A stretch of DNA of 25,425 nt from Acanthamoeba lenticulata. Its lineage: Eukaryota > Discosea > Longamoebia > Acanthamoebidae. The stretch covers positions 1-25,425 of the forward strand of contig NAVB01000324.1 in the NCBI GenBank assembly GCA_002179805.1, in the 5' to 3' direction. Below are positions 7,278 to 15,799 of the stretch, piece after piece. The notes beneath the pieces were generated by a model. The model saw nothing but the letters and a program-made list of their open reading frames with translations, was not told where the DNA came from and searched no databases. Within the stretch, counting starts at the first letter, position 1. Each line of letters opens with the position of its first letter. Position numbers and translations under genes: made by a program.

Positions 7278-8015
7278 ATGAACCCACCCGACCGCGAGAC
7301 ACCTGCAGGTCTCTACTTCCCTACACTGGAGGAATTAGAAGTCATGCAAACGGCTGCGATATACGGACTGATGCAAACGTTCAAAAAGGTGTTCTTTAGG
7401 CAAATCGCGACTGAAAAAAGCCTGCGGAGTACGATTCACGACCTTAAGGCCGCGTGGCCTGGCGACAAGGAGGAGACGGAGACAGTTGAAGACGAAGACG
7501 ACGATCAACACGAAGACGAACACGAAGAAGAGGAAGGTGACGTGAGTATTGGCGTGGCGCTGCCCAACGAACGCGACAGTGACACCTTCAAGAAAGAGAA
7601 AGAGAAAGAGGGAGAGGGAGAAGGAGAGGGAGAAGGAGAAGGAGAGGGAGAGGAAGAAACAGAAGAAGAAGAAGAGGAAGAGGAAGAGGAAGAGGTGGAT
7701 GTTTCTTACGTCATATACAGGAACAAAGGGCAAATCTGCCCTTTCGGCCAGCTTGTAGATGACCTTGCGACAAAGATCCAGTGGGCCAGAAGGAAAGAAG
7801 CGAAGTGGGAAGCGCAGCGATCTTTGGCCAAAATGTCTTCCACCGTCGTCTTCACTCTCAACGCTCTGAGCTTCCTAGACCTTTCCGTCAGCTCAGACGC
7901 AGCTCTTGTAGACGAGATGAGACAATTCTACGGTGGCGTAGAGGCCTACTGCGCGGAGAAGAAAGCTGTGATGGATAAGCTGTTGGTTGAAATAGGTGAT
8001 GTTGTTTATTTATAA
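7278..8015 (+). CDS. Very acidic protein of unknown function, 245 aa
   Basis: A single open frame starts at an ATG after a purine-rich leader and ends in TAA. The N-terminal 70 residues look globular (LYFPTLEELEVMQTAAIYGL, then FKKVFFRQIATEKSLRSTIH). A long charged centre follows, with alternating Lys/Glu, a Gly-Glu repeat (seven GE units) and an unbroken Glu run, encoded by a GAA/GAG tract at about 7590-7695. The C-terminal 90 residues are again ordered (GQICPFGQLVDDLATKIQWA, then VDEMRQFYGGVEAYCAEKKA). It faces the unknown gene at 5525-7193 head to head, with at most about 80 bp between. AAATAG|GTGATG near 7993 could be a splice donor, so the 3' end may differ. I do not recognise it. Confidence 0.55.
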   Translation: MNPPDRETPAGLYFPTLEELEVMQTAAIYGLMQTFKKVFFRQIATEKSLRSTIHDLKAAWPGDKEETETVEDEDDDQHEDEHEEEEGDVSIGVALPNERDSDTFKKEKEKEGEGEGEGEGEGEGEEETEEEEEEEEEEEVDVSYVIYRNKGQICPFGQLVDDLATKIQWARRKEAKWEAQRSLAKMSSTVVFTLNALSFLDLSVSSDAALVDEMRQFYGGVEAYCAEKKAVMDKLLVEIGDVVYL

Positions 8016-8082
8016 AGTACTCGCACAGTGCTTAATTTGACAGCAATTACATGAAACTTGTGCTTTTTTAATGCAGTAGGTC

Positions 8083-8403
8083 TTGTACTTATCTTTGTCC
8101 TTTCTTCGTCTCACTCTCCGTCTTGTCGGTCTCGTCGGTGCTGTTGCTCACGGCCTTGCTGTCGCTGTGGCTGGACAAGAAGAACCGGAGCAACAACGAC
8201 CCAGCCACCCTAAGGCAGCTCAAAAGCAGTGGCATCTCGCCCATCAGGGCCCGCAGGCCACCAAGCTAGCCAAGCGGACCAAGGCCGTCAAGTATGCCGA
8301 GTACTCGCTGCACAAGACCCTCCGCCCGACTGCCCTGTTCGAGGACGTTGTGCGCACCGTCGTCTTCCTGGCCACTCACGTCAACCGTTTGAAGACCTCT
8401 TGA
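8083..8403 (+). CDS. Possible short membrane protein or gene fragment
   Basis: The end of this stretch reads KYAEYSLHKTLRPTALFEDV, then VRTVVFLATHVNRLKTS and a TGA at 8401-8403. It looks like protein and is G/C-ending in codon use. In another frame the upstream half gives a hydrophobic helix (SVSSVLLLTALLSLWL, then DKKNRSNNDPATLRQLKSSG), which also reads well, so a frame change between 8200 and 8270 is likely. A 3' splice site (TTTTTTAATGCAG) ends at 8075. The family is not recognised. It may be the end of a gene starting in the acidic gene upstream, or a decayed remnant. Confidence 0.3.
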   Translation: MYLSLSFLRLTLRLVGLVGAVAHGLAVAVAGQEEPEQQRPSHPKAAQKQWHLAHQGPQATKLAKRTKAVKYAEYSLHKTLRPTALFEDVVRTVVFLATHVNRLKTS

Positions 8404-9265
8404 GCTCAGTGAGACTTGGGCCGAATTATTAATAATCATTTCCGTTTGATCTTCTGAGAAGCGGGCGGGAGTGGCGAGTCGTGAAGCGGGAAGGAATAGC
8501 TTTGCGAGCAAGTACGAAGCAGGGAGTAAGAGCGAGGCAGTTCCTGCAAGATAACACATGGCAGAACTGGAAGAATTACAGCTGCTGCTGTTCTCGCCAA
8601 GGAGAGGCCACGTGCCCTCCTTTTGTGCGAGACCTCAACCTCACGACATGACAAAGATCTAGAAGACAAAAAGACCGTTCAACAAGGACCTAAGAGAACA
8701 ACGTTACCGCGTGCACTAGAGTTTATGGCAAACACAATCATTGGCCCAACTGGCAGTGCTTTCTTTCACCCAAAAAATAAAATAAAAAAAAAATTACGAG
8801 AGGCATCCAAAGATCATGGTTGAACACCTCTCCCATGGCATTGGCTCACAAAAAGACCAGCCACAGATAGGCTCTTGGACCTATGGGAGGGAGTCTGTAC
8901 AATCTAACACGTTTTTACGTGGCGCGTGGCTCGCAGATAGGCCACCATCATCATTATAACTTGAGGTGATTCACCGCCATCAAGCCCGAGACAAGAGAAG
9001 ACCGCTCGCACAGTAGTAGGCCTGTACCCAGGCTGTACGACCTGCAGAGGTATATGTCCTTCTGCCCAAATAATCCCATGGCCAACACCACGCAAGGCCC
9101 CATCCCGTGCTCGTCTGGATTTTGGCAGGAGGCGAAGGGCAGCAAAGAGGAGAGATATTTACTTCTGTGTACTCTATTGGGTACCAACCCATGACATGCA
9201 CAGGCACGGCGATGGTCACCGTAACCGCGAACTCATGGTGCTGTGCCTGACAGACTGTGTTGTGT
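8404..9265. other. No recognisable gene
   Basis: Only short frames without family motifs are seen. There is an A-rich run at 8774-8796. The region may be intergenic or eroded coding sequence. Confidence 0.5.
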
Positions 9266-9620
9266 CTAGGCGACAAGGTCGCATTCTTCAACCAGTTTAA
9301 TCAGCTGTTTTCGCTGTTGCTCGATCTGCTGCACGCCCTTCGTCCAAACGGTCACTCTCAAGGTAGAGGTTGACCAACTCCGAAGCACCCTGGACGAAGC
9401 GTCGCGCGTTGCCGGCTGCCTTGAGCAGAGCTCCCAGCGCGGCCTAGTTGAAGCAGGTCGTGAGCATCTTCTGCAAGACGGCATCCCAGTTCGACTCCTC
9501 CCAGAGAGATTCGCTCAGCTCCCGCTGCCAAGCCCGGTTGGTTGAGACTCCCTCCTTCTCGTACTGTCGTCGCCAGGAGGTCCCACACGCGGCCCTTGCA
9601 GAGTCTTTGAACCACGGTGC
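9266..9620 (-). pseudogene. Degenerate gene end, unknown family
   Basis: Read on the minus strand, protein-like sequence continues across two breaks. The first block is WRRQYEKEGVSTNRAWQREL, then SESLWEESNWDAVLQKMLTT and CFN with an in-frame TAG. The second is AALGALLKAAGNARRFVQGA, then SELVNLYLES. After a one-base frame change comes KGVQQIEQQRKQLIKLVEEC, then DLVA and a TAG at 9266-9268. The charged helical character of the last part suggests a coiled coil. Quality of the amino acid text on both sides of each break argues for a former gene. I cannot name it. Confidence 0.4.
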
Positions 9621-9684
9621 ACTGCTAAAACGATCGGCGGGTGGCAGCTGAGTATTACGCGCTTGAGGGGGAAAGAGGTGGGTT

Positions 9685-9972
9685 TTGCCTGCCAAACCGG
9701 GTGAATGCCGGTACTCACCCGCTTCTGCAGCCGTGCGCGAAGCGCGAAAAACACGGTTGGCGTGCAAGAAGCGGGTGGGCGAGGCGAGTCTTTCCCGAGT
9801 AATGAGCAGCACTACCAAAACGCCCAGCTCGACCTTGACGCCAACAACTTCGTCAGTCTCGCCAATGTGCAGCACGACTGCGACGCCCTCACCATCGCCA
9901 TCAAGAACTCCCAGCACCACGGCCACCCCAATGGCCACCAGAACGCCCAGCACCATGGCCACGCCTTCGTGA
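9685..9972 (+). CDS. Short Ser/Thr/Pro-rich frame
   Basis: From the ATG at 9802 the plus strand encodes 56 residues that are mostly Thr, Ser and Pro (TKTPSSTLTPTTSSVSP, then TTATPSPSPSRTPSTTATP), ending TGA at 9970-9972. The frame is open back to 9685. The style resembles the mucin-like stalk encoded at 15.9-16.5 kb. No hydrophobic anchor or signal is seen. Other frames of the same DNA are also open, as usual for such repeats, so this may not be a gene. Confidence 0.25.
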   Translation: MPAKPGECRYSPASAAVREARKTRLACKKRVGEASLSRVMSSTTKTPSSTLTPTTSSVSPMCSTTATPSPSPSRTPSTTATPMATRTPSTMATPS

Positions 9973-10565
9973 AGTGTGTTAACTTCCCTACTTTGACGCC
10001 CTCATGGAGCCCATCTGCATTGTGGAGCGCCCAGCGCCACAGCATCGCCGACTCAACCTTGACCCATTCGCCCACCTGTGGGGCCAGCGCTGGCTGACCA
10101 GCAGGTGCCTACTACGTGCTGACACCTGTACCGAGTGAAAGTCGTGCAGCATCAATAGATGATTTGGGAAGAAAACATGTTTTATTTGGGATTTGCATTT
10201 TCTGGCTAGAATTTCTCTTTTCTTGTTGCCACAAAACGCTGGCGAGGAGGAGCTTGATTTGGTAAAACGCATTGCCACCGCGCACATACAAGGGCAAAAG
10301 AGGAACTCAGAAGATGCCTCTAACCCTTGGCCAGTAAATCTGGCAACCGTTGATCTTACAAGCCCCATCAAATGTACACTCCATTCCCCTTTATAATTTA
10401 ATTTTTCATCTTTATAATGTTGTAGAAGAAGCTGGAGGGATCCCAGATTGGTTATGTCTCCTTCCCCTCTCTGGCCCCGGCGTTGCCCACGAGAAAGAGC
10501 CGCACCGTCCTCTCTCTCTCGCATTCTTTAGATTCCTCATGTGCTCATCGCATTGCTGGGCACAG
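9973..10565. other. No recognisable gene
   Basis: A frame at about 9994-10140 (FDALMEPICIVERPAPQHRR, then LNLDPFAHLWGQRWLTSR) reads like protein but has no identified partner exons. The remainder to 10565 shows no motif. The missing N-terminal exons of the ALG3 fragment would be expected here and are not found. Confidence 0.4.
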
Positions 10566-11237
10566 GAGGGCCTCCTTTGGAACATCCCACGCGTGCTGCT
10601 CTTCCTGGCCGTGCAAGTGGGCCTCGGGTGGCCCTTCCTTGCCCACGACTGGCGGGCCTACATGAACGGCGCCTTTGACCTAGGCCGTGTCTTCACCCAC
10701 ACCTGGACCGTACAGCTCCCATCATGCACACACACACACACACGTCATGCTTACGTCACATGTGTGGCCAAGAACAGGTCAACTGGAAGTTCATCCCTGA
10801 GCCCCAGTTTGTGAGCAAGAAGCTCGCCCTCGTGCGTGTTCCTCTCTCCCTTCCCTTCCCTTCCCCACACGCATGCACTGCACACGCACACACGCACGCA
10901 TGTGTTCTTAACCGCACGCACAGGCGCTCACATGATGTGTACACAGGGGCTGCTGATGCTGCTCGTGTTCTTCATGTGCAAGTGGAACCGCATCCTGCTG
11001 TCCGACATGCTGGCCCTCCTTCCCTTGCGCCTCCTGCAGCTCAACCCCTCCTGTACGGCCCTCCTACCTCTCCGTGCACATGCACTCACACGCACGTGCT
11101 TAATGGCGGACGTGCGGCGCACACGCATACGTGCGCGCCCTGCAGACGTGGTGGAGGTGCTGTTCGAGTGCAACTTCATCGGCCTCGTGTTTGTGGAGGG
11201 GCACCAAGCGAACGCGCGCTGCTGCTGCTGCCGCTGA
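10566..11237 (+). pseudogene. ALG3: ALG3-like dolichyl-P-Man alpha-1,3-mannosyltransferase fragment
   Basis: ALG3 is an ER membrane enzyme that adds the first dolichol-phosphate-mannose-derived mannose to the lipid-linked N-glycan precursor. Four exons (10566-10709, 10778-10831, 10947-11052, 11146-11237) keep phase. They encode PRVLLFLAVQVGLGWPFLAH, NGAFDLGRVFTHTWT, VNWKFIPEPQFVSKKLAL, GLLMLLVFFMCKWNRIL and YVVEVLFECNFIGLVF. These match the ALG3 blocks FDLGRVF-x-KWTVNW-x-F-x-P-E and LF-x-SNFIGI-x-F. The family then continues ARSLHYQFY, but here the frame goes to VEGHQANARCCCCR and a stop. The N-terminal half, including the luminal catalytic region, is also absent. The fragment is followed at once by a minisatellite. 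Confidence 0.75.
10727..10743. repeat. (CA)n microsatellite in an ALG3 intron
   Basis: A perfect CA run between the first two ALG3-like exons. Related CA/CG-rich runs lie in the following introns (about 10870-10915 and 11080-11135). Confidence 0.85.
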
Positions 11238-11284
11238 ATTTTATTTTTATTTTTATTTCTACTTCTCTGCGAGTGGTGGGTGGT

Positions 11285-11540
11285 ACGCGGGTGGCGCACG
11301 GCGGCGCAGGAGGCGGGTGGGACGCGAGTGGTGCATGGCGGCACAGGAGGCAGGTGGGACGCGGGTGGCACATGGTGGCGCAGGAGGCAGTGGGATGCGG
11401 GTGGCACACGGTAGCGTGTGGGACACGGGTGGCGCACTGCAGCGTGTGAAACGCGGGTGGCGCATGGTAGTGGGTAGGACCTGGGTGGGGACGGTTGCGA
11501 GTAGTACCCGGGTGGTACTACTGGGGGTAGGTCCCGGGAG
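11285..11540. repeat. GC-rich minisatellite with 37-bp and 28-bp units
   Basis: Eight head-to-tail units begin ACGCGGGTGG or a close variant. Starts are 11285, 11322, 11359, 11395, 11423, 11451, 11479 and 11506. The first three are 36-37 bp and contain an inner CGCAGGAGGC-type segment. The next four are 27-28 bp and lack it, and the last is degenerate. The array directly follows the truncated ALG3 fragment. Confidence 0.9.
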
Positions 11541-11739
11541 TTACCATACCCGGGCGACTTTCCTATTTACCCGGCAGCGGGTGCACGGGTGTTTTTCCCG
11601 GTATTTTCACGCCGAATCGTTTTAGCAGCCTACAGAAGAAAGACAGAAAGAAATAAAGAAATAAAGAAACAAACAAACCGCACTGCTGAAGAAATACAAA
11701 AGGGTTTGGAGGAGGAGACAGGACGAACCTGGGCCGGGG

Positions 11740-12253
11740 TGGCGGTTGCTTGCCGACCCTCTCAAAGCTGGGCATCGCATTGGGGTTGGGGCCTTGTCCG
11801 ACCTGCGTCATGTTGGTGCGCGCCCGGAGCCTGCGTTGTCGCCGCGACAAGATGACTACACTTCCCAGTAAACCAAAAAGGCACAAACAGAGGTCGTACA
11901 TGTCACGCATGGTAGCACCGAGCGGCGAGTTGAGCTGACTCAATCGTTCGTTGCATAAGCCCGACACGAAACCAAGGCCGGTCAGCGTGGCCATGGTCAC
12001 AGTGGGTACGAAGAAGAGGGCTCGCGGCAGCGGGCGCGTAACGCCGCGGACCTTCCGCAGCCACATGTCGCCAACCGTGGCAAAGAAGATCACGCCCGTG
12101 TGGACGCTCCTGGAAGGACTTGTCCTTCTCCGTCTGCAGCGCCTGCCACTGGTTCTTCATTTTGTCCAGCTCAGCCCGCTCCTCGGGCGTCAGGCTCTGG
12201 GGCTGTTTCGCAACCTCCTCTTCATCTAGCCCCTGCTGTGGGCAGGTCTGCAT
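11740..12253 (-). CDS. Small protein with coiled coil and two membrane helices
   Basis: The ATG at 12251-12253 follows a CAACAACAACAACAAG leader. The start reads MQTCPQQGLDEEEVAKQPQS, then LTPEERAELDKMKNQWQALQ, a charged helix. One base out of frame at about 12110 the text resumes as SVHTGVIFFATVGDMWLRKV, then PRALFFVPTVTMATLTGLGF and MYDLCLCLFGLLGSVVILSR. The last two are hydrophobic segments long enough to span a membrane, followed by a basic tail. The family is not recognised. The single frame break is either an indel or decay. The 3' end is unclear; CCGGCCCAG|GTTCGTCC near 11730 could be a splice donor. Confidence 0.45.
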
Positions 12254-12313
12254 CTTGTTGTTGTTGTTGTACTCTTGCGTTGTGTGGTCTTTTGTGTTTT
12301 CTTTTCAAATTTC

Positions 12314-13125
12314 TCACTTTTCCTCATTCGTAAGCTCCTCCACAAAACGAAAACGACAAGCTTGCTCACGGCTTCGCCTCGGCGGAGAGACTGGCCACGT
12401 CAAGGCGAATGAAGGGACGCTTGTCGGCGGGTACGGCGTGGGGGGCGGGACCCGCATTCGCCAGGTAGACGTGGTCTGACGCGTAATCGTAGATGGCGAC
12501 TGCATGTCACCGGTGGTGGAGCTCACAAAGTCAGTGAGCGCGTACAAAAGCTGTTTGCAGACGGTTGGGGTGAGGTCGTACCGGTATCGCCCTGCGAGGT
12601 GATGTACTTGACGGCCGTTATACGGGCTGATGCTGCTGTAGTGCTGCTGCAGGAGCGAAGAGAAGCGGGTGTGCTTGGAGGGCTGAGGAGGAAGACCAGA
12701 CCCTCCATCTTGGGGTGGGCCGGGTACACGGGGTAGTTGAGCCAGTCCCAAATGTGCTGCAGCAGACGATGACCACCACGCATGACACTCGGTGAGCTCC
12801 AGGTGATCGAGCCCCTCAAGGAGACGATGGAAGGAGAGAGAGACAATGGGGGAGGGAAAGAGGGGAGGGGAGGGGGGGGGGGAGGGATGATGATAGAGCT
12901 CACCTCGTCCAGTTTCTGGAGAGTGTTTTCATGGGAGGCCAACCAGGCCTTCACTTCGTTGGCCAAGTTCATTCCGTGCCGACATAGCAAACATGTTGTC
13001 CTGGGGCACGTGGCAACGAGACAACACATTGGTGGTCACTAATTTGCTTGCACTGCTCCTCGCTCATGCGCTGGTCAAACTTGTTGATGAGCACACAGAC
13101 GCTGCGGTTCGCTCGCTCAATTCGG
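12314..13125 (-). pseudogene. Large GTPase-like gene (G4/G5 motifs), broken
   Basis: The minus strand shows VVVVFVKAELSE and then, after a frame change, SVCVLINKFDQRMSEEQCKQ. The N-K-x-D is a typical G4 guanine-specificity motif. Downstream, DNMFAMSARNELGQ fits the G5 region (V-F-x-x-S-A-R) of dynamin-superfamily proteins. Next come ANEVKAWLASHENTLQKLDE with a donor GAG|GTGAGC, then SVMRGGHRLLQHIWDWLNYP and YDLTPTVCKQLLYALTDFVS, ending FVEELTNEEK with a TGA at 12314-12316. G1-G3 are not found upstream. Large GTPases remodel membranes. The assignment rests on two motifs plus spacing and could be wrong. Confidence 0.35.
12848..12887 (+). repeat. G-rich tract, possible G-quadruplex
   Basis: Several runs of four or more G, including a run of eleven, lie inside an intron of the minus-strand gene, where they form the pyrimidine tract. 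Four runs with short loops could fold as a G-quadruplex in the plus strand. Confidence 0.6.
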
Positions 13126-14235
13126 CCTTGACAAAGACAACGACCACCACGTTTTACCGGCCCTGAACGTGTGGGACGTCGCTTCGTTCACCGAACAGCC
13201 GAGATAACAGCTCTTCGTGGGGAGGGCAGCAAAGAATGTCTGGCACACTATCCAGTGGAGAGTGGCCTGTCCTGAAGGAGCCTGGCGATACACCGTCCCC
13301 CCCCCCCTCCCGCCTGCGCATGGCGCAAGCCACCTGCTTGATGGTTGTGTTCTAGACACACGAAAAGGACCGCTTTAGTGCTCAACTGCTTTATTACTTT
13401 CGGTGCTTATGCAGTAGTTCAACTGCTCAACTGACCCCAGACGTGTAAAAGTCTCCTTAAACCCACGCACAGGGAAGGGTTTCGAGGGTTTCCGGCCCCA
13501 GCCAGAACCCAGGCCATTTTCTCCGCCGAACACAACTTGGCCATAAACCTCCACCATGCGGTACCTTGTTTCTTCTTCCAGTGTTGTGTTACTGGCCTCT
13601 CACATTGGCTGCGCCACCCAAGCAACTCTCGCGTCTGTGTACTTCAGACCTATCTGGATATGCTCAACGAGGCCTTGGAGATGCAGTAGCTGGGCGAGGT
13701 CACCTCCACTCTCAGCAGGGAAGTTCTACGCTACAGACCCATCTGCATTCACCAGCATTCTAGCGTTTGTCTGGCCCAGCTAAGCAAGGCCAATTAGAAC
13801 GGCCTGATCGACATCCACTACGTGCTGACCGGCTGCCGAGGTTGACGAGGTTGATGAACGCCTTGGCAGATTGGACACTCAAAGGCGAGCAAGTCAGCGG
13901 TCACCTGGGCGAAGCAGACCAAGCACTTTAGATAAATAGAGCGACGCTACCGCCGGACATGGTCAAGTTCTTCTCTGCCAGGAGCGATGAGTTGCGGGAG
14001 AACGTCTCATCTGGTAGCTCAGTCAGGGGGCCAACGCTTCTCGGCAAGCTCGGCGGTTGACCACCGGAGTTCCCAAAATTGAGTTTGAGAAAAAAAATAG
14101 AAGAGAGGTACCTTTTTGCGGAGCTCTGACGACGGTCTTCTTCCTCACTTGAACATTCCCAGCGCACAACCACCAATTTGTCGCAGTTGATGGCATGGTC
14201 TGTGTTTTGAAATGAAGGTTTGGTGTTTCTCCACC
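13126..14235. other. Degraded coding-like sequence, no intact gene
   Basis: Protein-like stretches occur in several frames and are separated by stops. Examples on the plus strand are VCVLQTYLDMLNEALEMQ and then LGEVTSTLSREVLRYRPI after a TAG (13637-13740), LMNALADWTLKGEQVSGHLG (about 13850-13910), and MVKFFSARSDELRENVSSGS (from 13959). The minus strand carries MVEVYGQVVFGGENG (from 13557). None has enough context to name. Confidence 0.3.
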
Positions 14236-14392
14236 GCACTGTTGCTGCCACCCCCAACGGGGTACTTAGCGCAGCGCGTTGTTGGAGTACCAAAACAGAT
14301 TTTCTTAATGTCAAGTCACGCTCCAGCAATTGGGGCGCTGGTTGGGGGAGGCTTCCTTGGGCACTGTTGCTGCCACCCCCAACGGGGTACTT
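14236..14392. repeat. 32-bp direct repeat pair and hairpin
   Basis: The 32-bp run starting GCACTGTTGCTGCCACCC occurs exactly at 14236-14267 and 14361-14392. The second copy lies inside a 12-bp perfect inverted repeat: CCTTGGGCACTG at 14355-14366 pairs with CAGTGCCCAAGG at 14397-14408, with a 30-nt loop. Confidence 0.85.
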
Positions 14393-14513
14393 TGTGCAGT
14401 GCCCAAGGCAACCTTCCAAGTGCCTGTGAGGAGCAGCCTGAGCTGTGAGACTACCTTAGTTTGCCCAGTAAGAGTTTGTATTTTATTTTTGTTTTATTGA
14501 GCGCAATCTCAAC

Positions 14514-14540
14514 TTTATTTATTTATTTATTTATTTATTT
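14514..14540. repeat. (TTTA)n microsatellite
   Basis: Six to seven TTTA units in an AT-rich spacer next to the end of the DEAD-box pseudogene. Confidence 0.85.
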
Positions 14541-14695
14541 GGGGTGCAAGTCTTGTTGATCATGTGGGCCAGTACCAGACTGTGGCAGGTCCGTTGAAAA
14601 CGCACAAGACCGTCATCTCTGATGTAAAGTGTAGGCCGGGCAGCAGCAGCGACACCGCCGATCTCAGCTTCAGCTTCTTTGGCTTTAGCCTTCGA

Positions 14696-14733
14696 CCCAC
14701 ACCGAGTCCGACTTTTTTTGGACTCGGTGTGGG
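14696..14733. repeat. 14-bp perfect inverted repeat
   Basis: CCCACACCGAGTCC (14696-14709) and GGACTCGGTGTGGG (14720-14733) pair perfectly around a 10-nt loop GACTTTTTTT. It lies within coding-like sequence of the DEAD-box pseudogene. On the plus strand a T run in the loop follows the first arm, so it is not a standard terminator layout. Confidence 0.9.
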
Positions 14734-14744
14734 TGTTATCTTCG

Positions 14745-15737
14745 TTGTTGGCGTTGGAGAGGACGGGGACGGGAAGACGGCTCTTGGTGTGGAGCCAGCT
14801 CCTCGGGCTCCGCCACAAATGCGAGCGGCACCTTGGGCAGGCTCCGGTGAAAGTGTGGCGTGTAGACCTGCCGCACGTGCGGGAAGTAGATCGTAAGCGA
14901 CCGGCTCTTGTCCTGCAACGGGATCGTGGCCGCCACAAACACAAACTGCACGCGCTTGCGCCGAAGCTCGCCGCCACCACTTTCGTCGTTCTTGACGGAC
15001 TTGCGCTCCCGGCGTGTCTCGCGCTTGAAAAAGTCGAGGATCTGCGCCGTCTGCTCGCTTTGGTAGACGGTCGAGAGCATGAGGTCGGCTTCGCTACGAC
15101 GATGTGGCGCACGCGCGGCAGCACATGTCGTGATGCAGGCACTTCGCCAGTGGGCCCGGCGCGGCCAGCAGCACGTGAGGCCGCCCATGCGGCAGCTCGT
15201 TCCCGCAAGCTTTGACGGAGAGGCCGGGCAGGGTGAGCTTCTGGCACAGGTCGAGGACAGCTCGCACAGCTCCTTGTTGGGCAGCAGAACGATGGCGGAC
15301 GGATACTTCTTTGTCGCCTCGGCCCTGGGCGGAGGCTGCTGGACGAGGGCGGGGGAGGAGATAGGCCAGGGTCTTGCCGCTGCCGGTCTCAGCGCCTAGT
15401 ACGACGTCGCCATGACAGCCGAAATCGCGCTGCATTCGCCGTAGAATCGATCAGTCATCAATCGGTGAGTAGCGAAGATGAATATGATGAACGCACGAGG
15501 CTTTGGATAGGGCTGGGTTGCTGGATGTCAAAGTGGCGACGCAGGTAGTCCACCAGCTTGGGCCGCACCCCGAGCTGAGCAAAGGAGCTGACTTGGTTGG
15601 TGGCGGCTGCGGATTCTGGCTGGCAGCCCTGATGTGTTGACATGAAGGCGTATGTCTGGCAGCAGATTGGCGCCAAAACCTTCACCAATGTGTTGAGGAT
15701 TGACTTAAAAAGCCCATGTGCTTTCGGTGCCTTCATG
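14745..15737 (-). pseudogene. DEAD-box RNA helicase, N-terminal lobe only, frameshifted
   Basis: DEAD-box proteins remodel RNA using ATP. A possible start at 15735-15737 (MKAPKAHGLFKSILN) leads to the Q motif SSFAQLGVRPKLVDYLRRHF and DIQQPSPIQ. A 67-bp intron (15430-15496) follows, then motif I GDVVLGAETGSGKTLAYLLP. After a frame change come YPSAIVLLPNKELCE, and after another LSVKACGNELPHGRPHVLLA. Motif II should read VVDEAD, but one base is missing and only EADLMLSTVYQ remains. FVFVAATIPL fits motif III and FHRSLPKVP resembles the organellar DDX28/RH39 group. The second RecA lobe (motifs IV-VI) is absent. At least four indels plus the truncation make this a pseudogene. Confidence 0.75.
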
Positions 15738-15769
15738 GACGAAGACCGTGCACGGGGCAGACACACTCT

Positions 15770-15791
15770 TAAATATATATATATATATTTA
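15770..15791. repeat. (TA)n tract
   Basis: A self-complementary TAAATATAT...ATATTTA run between the DEAD-box start and the mucin-like gene, probably intergenic. Confidence 0.8.
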
Positions 15792-15799
15792 TTTACAAA

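Noticed and set aside
10992..11064. Possible independent small membrane gene (FFMCKWNRILLSDM)
   Set aside because: It splices in phase with the flanking ALG3-like exons and fits that protein.
11131..11625. Plus-strand frame through the minisatellite, and minus-strand His/Pro frames opposite
   Set aside because: They are translations of the 37/28-bp tandem repeat.
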